DNA from: Candidatus Sigynarchaeota archaeon
Lineage (GTDB): Archaea > Asgardarchaeota > Jordarchaeia > Jordarchaeales > Jordarchaeaceae
Length of the DNA: 9,519 nucleotides
Direction of reading: 5' to 3'
NCBI GenBank assembly: GCA_030587505.1
Contig: JAUQYY010000226.1
Coordinates: forward strand, 1 to 9,519
The position numbers and the translations under genes were made by a program. The notes under the pieces were generated by a model. The model ran no database searches. It was not told where the DNA came from and was given only the letters and a program-made list of their open reading frames with translations. Position 1 is the stretch's first letter; every line of letters starts with the position of its first letter. Below are positions 1 to 6,113 of this stretch, piece by piece.

Positions 1-282
1 TACCGCGAAAGAGGGAAAAAGGAAATCGAAAATCTCATGATAGCGTACGTGGAGTGCCCCCTCGAAGTCTGCATGAAAAGGGAGGCTGAGAGAAAGGAAA
101 CCTACGGGGCTCCACGAGACATTTACAAAAAGGGATTAACGGGAAAAAGTAGCACGGTTCCCGGACTGGGAGTGCCCTACGAGGTGCCTGAGAATCCCGA
201 TGTGCTTTTAGACTCGGTGAAGTTTACGGCAGAGGAAAATGCTGAGAGGATTCTCAGCAAGATTTTGGAAAAGTACTACTAG
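1..282 (+). CDS. Adenylylsulfate kinase-like protein, C-terminal part (5' truncated by window edge)
   Basis: The reading frame is open from the first base and ends at TAG, giving 93 residues of the C-terminal part; the P-loop half lies outside the window. What is visible matches the end of the APS kinase (CysC) family: a beta-strand reading YVECPLEVCMKRE, then DIYKKGLTGK, then VPYEVPENPDV, the typical CysC order 'CPLEVC...YKKA...G...PYE.PENP'. In the family, this enzyme phosphorylates adenylylsulfate with ATP to give PAPS in sulfate activation. The stretch between CMKRE and DIYKK is roughly eight residues longer than in the common CysC form (where it is about 'RDPKGLYKK'), and the segment SSTVPGLGV replaces the usual 'NFTGIDS'. 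It therefore belongs to a divergent branch whose substrate may not be APS. Its stop is one base from the stop of the opposing kinase gene. The family call is fairly secure; the substrate is not. Confidence 0.8.
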   Translation, partial: YRERGKKEIENLMIAYVECPLEVCMKREAERKETYGAPRDIYKKGLTGKSSTVPGLGVPYEVPENPDVLLDSVKFTAEENAERILSKILEKYY

Positions 283-283
283 G

Positions 284-1366
284 TTACTTAAGGTAGGAGT
301 TTACCTCTTTCGGGTTGAAGGTGTCTGTGTCAAGAACGTTGTCTATAAAGTTGAACAACTTTATTCGTGTGTCCGCCTCCAAATCAGGGTACCAGATTGG
401 GTTTGCTACCACTAGGCACCTCCACGCGTAGAACGGTTGAAGAACTTGGAGTATCTCCTCATCACCAGTCTTTTCTAGATAGTTGTCAAAGAACAGTTGG
501 TACAGTTCCTCGAAGGGTCCTCCAAGCCTTCCGTACTTTATTATGCTGAAGAAAATGTAATTTACGGTTAGTGCCGTGATGTCGTCTGCGGCTTCTCCCC
601 ATTCTCCACGGCTGCGATCGAGAACGGACAGGTCTGTTCCCTCTCTAAACATGATGTTCCAAGGGTGATAATCTCCGTGTTCCTGGCAAAGTCGGTGAGT
701 ATAGTTCTTGAGTTTCCACCGCCACTCTATACACTTCTTCTCTATTTCAATGAGCTTTTTCGAGTCCGCATACTCGAAATCAAGGGGATAGGAATCCGTT
801 AACCCAAAAATGCACTCACCGTGACCCACCAGCTCCCTAACCCTCTTAATGTAAAGGATGGGTTCATCCTTCTTCACCGAATGAATCTCCACGAGATAAT
901 CAGACAGTCTCCTTGCACGCTGCCTATCCAAGTCAGTCAAACTGCCCCTCTCAGAGATATTGCCCAAGTCAACTTTGTAAAGGGTGCCCTCAACGAACTC
1001 CACGTTCATGAAAAATTCCTCAGCATCACCTACAGAAACAATGCGCCCATCCTTCATGAACACCCCGCAGTCAAGCGAGCGGGCGTGGAGAGGAAGACGG
1101 TTAAACGTCATGTGCGCGGTGAGAACCACGTGAGCCCTGTCAGGCATCGTTTCGTGTCCGAACTGCGAAGGCGCCACCGTTTCCATCACATACTTTTTTC
1201 TGGTACCCTCAAACTCCAGCTCTATCAAGCGGGGAATCCCATACCCCGCCTTCTTCAGCTTCTCTTCGTCTTCACCGCCAATTCCACTAACACTGATAAT
1301 CTTCACATCGGTACCGAGTACTTCACTAAAATATTTTTGAAGCCGATCAACATCGTAATAATCCAT
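284..1366 (-). CDS. Aminoglycoside phosphotransferase-fold small-molecule kinase (APH/choline kinase superfamily)
   Basis: This is a 360-residue soluble protein of the protein-kinase-like APH superfamily. The catalytic loop is HGDYHPWN at residues 230-237 (catalytic Asp232, metal-binding Asn237), followed by VLDRSRGEWG with Asp250 in the DFG-equivalent position and DDITAL after it, the usual order for APH and choline/homoserine kinases. The N-lobe (about 1-130) has strands around 45-63 and a segment GFGHE-like (QFGHETMPDRAHV, 68-80) followed by HARSLDCGVF (94-103). At the strand where the ATP-binding lysine normally sits, the sequence is KKYVMETVAP, so the lysine may be shifted or absent. A start at ATG 1366 is preceded by AAAGGAG with a rather long 13-base gap; no other start in frame is close. 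There is no signal peptide or membrane segment. The substrate is unknown; resistance to aminoglycosides should not be assumed, as most archaeal members are metabolic. It is transcribed convergently with the APS-kinase-like gene and divergently from the D-aminoacylase. Confidence 0.8.
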   Translation of the reverse strand: MDYYDVDRLQKYFSEVLGTDVKIISVSGIGGEDEEKLKKAGYGIPRLIELEFEGTRKKYVMETVAPSQFGHETMPDRAHVVLTAHMTFNRLPLHARSLDCGVFMKDGRIVSVGDAEEFFMNVEFVEGTLYKVDLGNISERGSLTDLDRQRARRLSDYLVEIHSVKKDEPILYIKRVRELVGHGECIFGLTDSYPLDFEYADSKKLIEIEKKCIEWRWKLKNYTHRLCQEHGDYHPWNIMFREGTDLSVLDRSRGEWGEAADDITALTVNYIFFSIIKYGRLGGPFEELYQLFFDNYLEKTGDEEILQVLQPFYAWRCLVVANPIWYPDLEADTRIKLFNFIDNVLDTDTFNPKEVNSYLK

Positions 1367-1399
1367 CGAATTTTCACAACTCCTTTCTCAGAATCCATC

Positions 1400-1426
1400 C
1401 AATAACATTTATTGACCATAATTATG
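1400..1426. promoter_or_regulatory. Two adjacent palindromes, possible operator
   Basis: CAATAA at 1400-1405 and TTATTG at 1409-1414 form a perfect inverted repeat with a three-base centre, and two bases later CATAATTATG (1417-1426) is a perfect ten-base palindrome. They lie 34 to 60 bases upstream of the kinase start on the minus strand, where a regulator could block transcription. Palindromes of this size occur by chance in A/T-rich DNA, so the regulatory role is only an inference. Confidence 0.25.
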
Positions 1427-1641
1427 ATTAAAAAAGTTACTACACTGTGAGCCCAATCAAGAAAAAACACCTAAAACAGCCTTCTGAAACGCAATCTATA
1501 GAGAAGTCTGCAAGCTGCTTTTCCAGTATCCTGTATACAATTTAAAAGAACTAAAATAAAAGTTCACAAAATATTAAAATGTAAACAGCTTAAAAAGCAA
1601 CTAATTAGGTTTACTGCAGGTATAGAAATAAATTGTTTGGA

Positions 1642-1646
1642 GAGGT
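1642..1646 (+). promoter_or_regulatory. Shine-Dalgarno site that fixes a TTG start
   Basis: GAGGT, within GGAGAGGTT, lies five bases before TTG 1652. The frame has no ATG until about residue 68, well inside the conserved domain, so this site supports TTG as the true start of the D-aminoacylase gene. Confidence 0.75.
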
Positions 1647-1651
1647 TGTAA

Positions 1652-3235
1652 TTGGATATTGTTATCAAGAACGGGAGAATAATAGACGGAACAGGCAATC
1701 CGTGGTTTAAAGGAGAAGTGGGTATTGAGGGAGATAGAATAGTTGAAATTAGTAGGAGTGTATCCTCCGAGGCTGAAAGAATTATTGACGCGAAGGGAAA
1801 GTTTGTGGCTCCCGGTTTCATCGACGCCCACACCCACTCGGACGCCACGATACTGATGAATAGGAGCGCGTTAAACTATATCAGTCAGGGGGTAACCACA
1901 AACGTTATCGGGAACTGTGGAATCTCTGCGGGTCCCTTAAACAAAGAAACGGTCCACGATCTGCTTGCTCTGGTAGCCCCAGACTTTAAAGGAGACCCAA
2001 CGGAACTGTGGACGACTTTGGGCGAATATCTTGACTTTTTGCAGATGGCTGGTCCGGCCATTAACGTTGTTCCACTTGTGGGGCATAACACTATTCGAAT
2101 CGCTGTTATGGGCATTGAGGAGAGGGACCCCTCTGAAGATGAGCTCAGGGAGATGAAACGCTTAACAGAGCAGAGTATGAGGGAGGGGGCCTTCGGCCTC
2201 TCAGCGGGTTTAATCTATATTCCGGGAATATTCGCAAAAACAGAGGAACTCGTCGAGCTTTGTAGTGTGGTTTCCGACTATGGGGGAATATTCAGCATCC
2301 ACGTAAGGGGGGAGGGTGACACTGGTGTGGAAGCCATAAAGGAAGCCATAGAAATAGCGAGAAAAACCCGCGTCCCTCTGGAAATCTCCCACTTGAAGGC
2401 GGAGGGAAAGAGAAACTGGGGAAAGATTCGCGAAAGACTGGAATTAATCGAAACCGCTAGGAGTGAGGGGGTCGACGTGACCGCGGATTTCTACCCTTAC
2501 ACCTTTGGCCTCACGTTTCTCCACTCTCTCTTTCCAACCTGGCTATTCAAAGACGGTTTAGACAGCATACCAGCAAAACTAAGGGACCCAGCGGTTCGCG
2601 AAAAGCTGAGAGATTATCTCAAAAGCGCAGGAGAAACAATCGGCATCTCGAAACCCGAAGATTGGCACAGTGTGGTCCTCTCGAATCCCAGCAGACAGGA
2701 GTACAAAGGCAAATCAATTATGGAGATAGCTGAAAATCAGGGAAAGGACATAATAGACACAATCTGCGATATCATACAATCCGAAGGCATATCCGTGGGA
2801 ATTCTTCTACTATCCATGAGTGAGGAGGATGTGGACGAGATAGCGAGGCACCCACTAACCATGGTGGGTTCCGACGGAGTGGTTTCCTCCTCGGAGAACG
2901 AAATGATTCATCCACGATACTACGGCACGTTCACAAGAGTTCTTGGACGCCAGGTACGTGAGAAAAAGCTCATAACCTTCGAAGAAGCCATCAGAAAAAT
3001 GACCTCATTCCCAGCACAAAAATTCGGGCTACAGGACAGAGGAATTCTAAGAGAGGGAATGTACGCGGACTGTGTAATCTTCGATCCCGAAAAAGTAATG
3101 GATCGTGCCACTATAGCGGAGCCGAGCAATCTCTCTGAGGGAGTGGAATACGTGATAGTTAACGGAACCGTGGTATTCGAACAGGGCAGATTCACCGAAA
3201 AGTATCCCGGAAGGGTACTCAGGAAAAAACCGTAA
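1652..3235 (+). CDS. D-aminoacylase / N-acyl-D-amino-acid deacylase family amidohydrolase
   Basis: This 527-residue cytosolic enzyme belongs to the amidohydrolase superfamily, D-aminoacylase branch, whose characterised members hydrolyse N-acyl-D-amino acids to a D-amino acid and a carboxylate. The small beta-domain begins at DIVIKNGRIIDGTG (2-14). The metal site reads HTH (60-62) in APGFIDAHTHSDA, Cys89 in IGNCGIS, His217 in SIHVRGEG, His247 in EISHLKAEG and Asp408 in MVGSDG. As I recall the Alcaligenes enzyme, the tight zinc uses Cys96, His220 and His250 with catalytic Asp366; the 30-residue gap between the two histidines is identical here. The C-terminal part returns to the beta-domain with GMYADCVIFDP (469-479) and VIVNGTVVF (501-509). 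Length (about 480-530 in the family) is normal and all key residues are present. The start is TTG 1652, supported by GAGGT five bases upstream. It leads a probable transcript with MtnA and a GNAT protein. The exact substrate (D-amino acid, N-acyl peptide or another amide) cannot be read from sequence. Confidence 0.88.
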   Translation: MDIVIKNGRIIDGTGNPWFKGEVGIEGDRIVEISRSVSSEAERIIDAKGKFVAPGFIDAHTHSDATILMNRSALNYISQGVTTNVIGNCGISAGPLNKETVHDLLALVAPDFKGDPTELWTTLGEYLDFLQMAGPAINVVPLVGHNTIRIAVMGIEERDPSEDELREMKRLTEQSMREGAFGLSAGLIYIPGIFAKTEELVELCSVVSDYGGIFSIHVRGEGDTGVEAIKEAIEIARKTRVPLEISHLKAEGKRNWGKIRERLELIETARSEGVDVTADFYPYTFGLTFLHSLFPTWLFKDGLDSIPAKLRDPAVREKLRDYLKSAGETIGISKPEDWHSVVLSNPSRQEYKGKSIMEIAENQGKDIIDTICDIIQSEGISVGILLLSMSEEDVDEIARHPLTMVGSDGVVSSSENEMIHPRYYGTFTRVLGRQVREKKLITFEEAIRKMTSFPAQKFGLQDRGILREGMYADCVIFDPEKVMDRATIAEPSNLSEGVEYVIVNGTVVFEQGRFTEKYPGRVLRKKP

Positions 3236-3285
3236 AAAGGAGAATGTGGAAAAAGAGGGAAACGTGGAACCTTTAGGGTGACACC

Positions 3286-4359
3286 ATGAGAGTTAAGATT
3301 GAGGGGAAAACAGTTAACGTTCGAAACGTCTGGATGGAGGGTAAAACCATCCACATGATTGACCAGACCCGACTGCCCTTTGAGTTCAGAATACACAAGA
3401 CAAACAGCTACGCTGAAACCGCTCAGGCAATAAGAGAAATGCGTATCAGGGGGGCGCCAGCAATAGGCGTAGCCGCGTCGTATGGCTTGGCTCAGGCGGC
3501 TCAAGATTTTAAAAACTTTGATAGTAAGAAATTCTGGAAACATATGGAAGCGGCTAAACAGGAACTATTAAACACTCGCCCCACGGCCGTGGACCTTCAC
3601 AATATGGTTAGCAGAATGTGGACAAAAATGACGCAGGCTGAAACTCCTCGGCAATGCGCGGAAACCGCGGTTAGTGAGTCTCAGAGGATAGCAGAGGAGA
3701 ACGCCGACGCATGTAGGAGAATAGGTCTTTTGGGCAGAGATCTGGTCAATACAGGGGACGGGGTGCTAACACACTGCAACACAGGAGCCCTTGGAACGGT
3801 TGATTATGGAACCGCCCTGAGCATAATCAGATTTGCTCACTACCAAAACAAAAAGTTTTACGTCCTAGCAACCGAAACACGACCATGGATCCAGGGTAGG
3901 CTTACGAGCTGGGAGTTGACACAGGAGGACATCGAACACTGGATCATAGTGGACAACGCCGCCGGATACTATATGAAGGAGGGGGAAGTTCAAATTGTGC
4001 TCGTGGGAGCGGATAGAATACTGCCAAACGGCGACGTCATAAACAAGATAGGCACATACACACTGGCAACAGTGGCGTATGAAAACAAGATACCGTTCGT
4101 GGTCGCAGCACCAACAACATCCATAGACCTCAACCACAAAACGGAAGACATTACGATAGAAGAAAGAGAGCCTGAGGAAATAACCTACGTGAAGGGTTAC
4201 GACGAAAAGAAGAAAGAGTTTCGAAGAGCCAAGCTCTACTCCACGCATAGGGCTAAAAACCCGGTGTTCGATATCACGCCCGCGAAGTATATTTCCAAAA
4301 TAGTAACCGAAAAGCAGATTATCCAACCACCATTCAACCTCAAAAAACAGCTCAAATAG
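3286..4359 (+). CDS. mtnA: S-methyl-5-thioribose-1-phosphate isomerase
   Basis: MtnA converts 5-methylthioribose-1-phosphate to 5-methylthioribulose-1-phosphate in breakdown of methylthioadenosine, and is related to eIF2B subunits. The 357-residue length is typical. Visible landmarks are the N-terminal domain ending in DQTRLP (26-31), the phosphate-binding RGAPAIGVAASYG (55-67), NTRPTAVDL (96-104), THCNTGALGT (162-171) with catalytic Cys164, ETRPWIQGRLTSWEL (197-211), and VGADRILPNGDVINKIGTY (240-258) with catalytic Asp243. Cys164 and Asp243 correspond to Cys160 and Asp240 of the Bacillus enzyme. The full N-terminal domain and the ETRP..QG.RLT.WEL signature favour MtnA over archaeal ribose-1,5-bisphosphate isomerase, which is shorter. 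ATG 3286 has GGTGA four bases upstream. It follows the D-aminoacylase by 50 bases with no clear promoter and precedes the GNAT gene by about 43, so the three are probably cotranscribed. MTA phosphorylase, which supplies its substrate, lies about 660 bases downstream. Confidence 0.92.
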   Translation: MRVKIEGKTVNVRNVWMEGKTIHMIDQTRLPFEFRIHKTNSYAETAQAIREMRIRGAPAIGVAASYGLAQAAQDFKNFDSKKFWKHMEAAKQELLNTRPTAVDLHNMVSRMWTKMTQAETPRQCAETAVSESQRIAEENADACRRIGLLGRDLVNTGDGVLTHCNTGALGTVDYGTALSIIRFAHYQNKKFYVLATETRPWIQGRLTSWELTQEDIEHWIIVDNAAGYYMKEGEVQIVLVGADRILPNGDVINKIGTYTLATVAYENKIPFVVAAPTTSIDLNHKTEDITIEEREPEEITYVKGYDEKKKEFRRAKLYSTHRAKNPVFDITPAKYISKIVTEKQIIQPPFNLKKQLK

Positions 4360-4402
4360 GGGTACATAGTAGGTTTATTTGGTAAATATGGAAGGGGAAG
4401 CA

Positions 4403-4828
4403 ATGATAAGGAAAGTGGAGAGAGACGATTTCACCGACTGTCTCCGATTGTTCCGAGAACTGTGGCCTAGCACCCCGATCAATCCTAGCGATGTGGAACG
4501 TGTTTTGGAGCGGTACCTTGAAGATGAAAACCACGAAATATTTTGCTATGAGGAAGGTAGAATTATTGGATTAGTAACCGTAACTAAAAGATGGACGTTC
4601 CTTTATGGCGGTAGAGTTGCAATTATTGAAGAGCTCATAGTGGAGGAACGGTTTAGAAGCAGGGGAATAGGACAGGCACTGGTAGAGTTTGTGGAGCAAA
4701 AGATGAAACAGGAAGGAATCAAGGGGATAGAAGTTTTCTCAGATTTCTACAGAACAAGGGCGCACATGTTCTGGGAAAAAATGGGATATGAAAAACTAGC
4801 ATACCAGTTCAAAAAGAAGCTAATCTGA
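4403..4828 (+). CDS. GNAT-family N-acetyltransferase
   Basis: This small acyltransferase of the GCN5-related fold transfers an acyl group from acyl-CoA to an amine. With the start at ATG 4403 it has 141 residues. It opens with MIRKVERDDF, the usual first strand of GNAT proteins. Motif A is IEELIVEERFRSRGIGQAL (75-93), with RSRGIG as the R-x-x-G-x-G acetyl-CoA pyrophosphate loop, followed by helix VEFVEQKMKQEG. The C-terminal HMFWEKMGYEK (121-131) is the motif-B segment. The same frame is open from a TTG at 4379 and an ATG at 4388, but GGGG at 4394-4397 sits five bases before ATG 4403 and the domain begins exactly there, so I prefer the later start. The gap of 43 bases after mtnA suggests cotranscription. 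The substrate is unknown; amino acids, polyamines or protein N-termini are all possible. Confidence 0.82.
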   Translation: MIRKVERDDFTDCLRLFRELWPSTPINPSDVERVLERYLEDENHEIFCYEEGRIIGLVTVTKRWTFLYGGRVAIIEELIVEERFRSRGIGQALVEFVEQKMKQEGIKGIEVFSDFYRTRAHMFWEKMGYEKLAYQFKKKLI

Positions 4829-4835
4829 GAACCAA

Positions 4836-4860
4836 AAGACGATTTTTCGATTGGCGTCTT
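4836..4860 (+). terminator. Weak hairpin after the GNAT gene
   Basis: AAGACG (4836-4841) and CGTCTT (4855-4860) can form a six-base-pair stem with a 13-base loop eight bases after the GNAT stop. No strong T-tract follows, so its role in ending transcription is doubtful. Confidence 0.25.
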
Positions 4861-4910
4861 CATAGGTGGCAACCGCTCGAAACGAAACAAAGGGCTAGAA
4901 ATCATCAATC

Positions 4911-4918
4911 TTATAAAA
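4911..4918 (+). promoter_or_regulatory. TATA-like box, possible promoter of the MTA phosphorylase gene
   Basis: TTATAAAA resembles the archaeal TATA element and lies in the 190-base gap before the MTA phosphorylase gene. Transcription would begin about 25 bases later, leaving a leader of roughly 75-80 bases. No clear purine-rich BRE is seen directly upstream, so this is a candidate only. Confidence 0.35.
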
Positions 4919-5003
4919 CAAAACACCCCCTAAAAAGTAAGAGCTGAAACCGAAAAAATAATTTCCTAGTCAGACATCAATAGGTATCAAAACTTAGTGT
5001 TGT

Positions 5004-5010
5004 AGGAGGA
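5004..5010 (+). promoter_or_regulatory. Strong Shine-Dalgarno site of the MTA phosphorylase gene
   Basis: AGGAGGA lies eight bases before ATG 5019. It matters because it supports a start that gives the protein an N-terminal extension of about 20 residues compared with many archaeal MTA phosphorylases. Confidence 0.8.
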
Positions 5011-5018
5011 AAAGCGTA

Positions 5019-5873
5019 ATGACGCGAAAAGGAACGGTATTCGTACCAATCAACACTACAAAGGAGGAAGTTGAAGAGTTTCTACCGGTGGAAATAGGTA
5101 TTCTTGGAGGAACGGGAAACTACGACCCCGCCATCTTTGAAAAAACCAAGGAAATTAAGGTCTACACCCCCTACGGTCCTCCGTCCGATAACGTGATAAT
5201 CGGGCTGGTAAAGGGACGCAAAGTAGCCTTTCTACCGAGACACGGAAGGAACCACACAATACCCCCACACGCCATCAACTACCGCGCCAACATCTGGGCA
5301 TTCAAAAGCCTAGGTGTGACGAGAATCATTTCTCCCGCCGCCTGCGGAAGCCTACAACCCGAAAAAATAAAGCCAGGGGAATTCGTGATAGCAACCCAAG
5401 TCTTTGACCGCACGTTTGGACAGAGAAAAGACACCTTCTTCGAGGGGGGTGTCGTAGGTCATGTTGAGTTCGCCGACCCCTTCTGCCCCGAGCTGAGAAA
5501 GGTGGTAATCGACACCGCCCACGAACTCGGACTCACGATTCACGAGGAGGGAACCTACGTTTGCATAAACGGTCCACGGTTCAGCACAAGGGCGGAGAGC
5601 CTCTTCTACAAGAATCAGGGATTCTCGGTCGTAGGAATGACTTGCTATCCAGAGTGCGTATTGGCAAAGGAAGCAGAAATTTGCATGGTAAACATCTCAA
5701 TGCCGACGGATGTGGATGTTTACGGGCTGAGACCAGTCAACGCGGCGGCGGTGGTAGAGTCGATGCGAAAAAACATAGAGAATGTTCGAAAATTGATCTA
5801 CACAGCCTTGGAGCGGATTCCAAAAGAGCGGAAATGTTCGTGCGGCAGGGTCCTCGACCTAGCGTTGTACTGA
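5019..5873 (+). CDS. mtnP: S-methyl-5'-thioadenosine phosphorylase (MTAP), archaeal type
   Basis: This enzyme splits methylthioadenosine with phosphate into adenine and methylthioribose-1-phosphate, the substrate of MtnA. It is a 284-residue member of the PNP/MTAP phosphorylase family. Landmarks are the phosphate loop IGILGGTG (26-33), PSDNVIIG (55-62), PRHGRNHTIPPH (73-84), NYRANIWA (87-94), AACGSL (107-112), GPRFSTRAES (185-194), MTCYPE (207-212) and PTDVDVY (229-235). The two aspartates in TDVD match the human TDYD pair that contacts adenine, which favours an MTA/adenosine substrate over inosine or guanosine. The C-terminus carries CSC (273-275), the CxC disulfide motif known from hyperthermophilic archaeal MTAP/PNP proteins. 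The N-terminus is extended: about 25 residues precede the first strand, whereas many archaeal forms start almost at it; the AGGAGGA site upstream supports this longer start. It is set off by 190 bases from the mtnA group and followed by a T-rich terminator candidate. Confidence 0.92.
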   Translation: MTRKGTVFVPINTTKEEVEEFLPVEIGILGGTGNYDPAIFEKTKEIKVYTPYGPPSDNVIIGLVKGRKVAFLPRHGRNHTIPPHAINYRANIWAFKSLGVTRIISPAACGSLQPEKIKPGEFVIATQVFDRTFGQRKDTFFEGGVVGHVEFADPFCPELRKVVIDTAHELGLTIHEEGTYVCINGPRFSTRAESLFYKNQGFSVVGMTCYPECVLAKEAEICMVNISMPTDVDVYGLRPVNAAAVVESMRKNIENVRKLIYTALERIPKERKCSCGRVLDLALY

Positions 5874-5917
5874 GTTCAATAGTTAGAAATAAAACCAGAA
5901 ATTCCACAATACTCGAA

Positions 5918-5927
5918 TTTATTTTTT
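5918..5927 (+). terminator. T-tract terminator candidate after MTA phosphorylase
   Basis: TTTATTTTTT lies about 45 bases after the mtnP stop. Archaeal transcription commonly stops at such T-runs with no hairpin needed. Confidence 0.45.
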
Positions 5928-5955
5928 GACGCGAAAGGAAGCACAAACGAAAAAC

Positions 5956-5982
5956 CGAAGACCTCGTCTTTGACTGCAAAGA
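5956..5982 (+). other. Two overlapping, mutually exclusive hairpins
   Basis: Stem one pairs 5956-5962 with 5966-5972 (seven pairs including one G-U, loop CTC). Stem two pairs 5967-5972 with 5977-5982 (six pairs, loop ACTG). They share bases 5967-5972, so only one can form at a time. Such an arrangement can be a switch, but the stems are short and this may be chance. Confidence 0.2.
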
Positions 5983-6113
5983 GATGGGGCAGAAAAGGGC
6001 ATAGACAATACTGCACGTCTGAAGAAACTTTACCTATCTAACTACTCTACTTTCAAACCGTTGAGAATTATCCAGCGGTACATTCCCGTATTCTCTTTTT
6101 TCAGAAAAATTTT

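Larger units (their letters stand above)
1367..1651. promoter_or_regulatory. Divergent intergenic region, probable promoters for both flanking genes
   Basis: These 285 non-coding, A/T-rich bases separate the minus-strand kinase from the plus-strand D-aminoacylase, so both promoters should lie here. On the minus strand a T-rich run opposite 1428-1437 could serve as the kinase TATA box. On the plus strand TTTAAAAG at 1541-1548 and CTTAAAAAG at 1589-1597 are possible TATA elements for the D-aminoacylase; the second would give a short leader. I could not single out one convincing BRE/TATA pair. I see no tRNA, C/D-box RNA or open frame of note. Confidence 0.45.

Noticed and set aside
284..1366. 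Aminoglycoside resistance gene
   Set aside because: Only the superfamily fold is supported; there is no mobile element or resistance context.
821..1405. 194-codon open frame on + opposite the APH-fold kinase
   Set aside because: The minus-strand frame has clear kinase motifs; this one is compositionally unlike the neighbouring proteins and has no recognisable motif.
3244..3276. Ten-codon frame MWKKRETWNL with two tryptophans directly before mtnA, resembling an attenuation leader peptide
   Set aside because: GGAG is only about one base from its ATG, there is no terminator/antiterminator pair, and the downstream gene is unrelated to tryptophan.
2920..3543. 207-codon open frame on - across the D-aminoacylase/mtnA junction
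   Set aside because: It is antisense to two well-supported genes and has no domain signature.
3865..4326. 153-codon open frame on - within mtnA
   Set aside because: It is a shadow of mtnA; it reads as low-likelihood cysteine/valine-rich protein with no motif.
3286..4359. Ribose-1,5-bisphosphate isomerase of the archaeal AMP pathway
   Set aside because: The full N-terminal domain, ETRPWIQGRLTSWEL and nearby MTA phosphorylase all favour MtnA.
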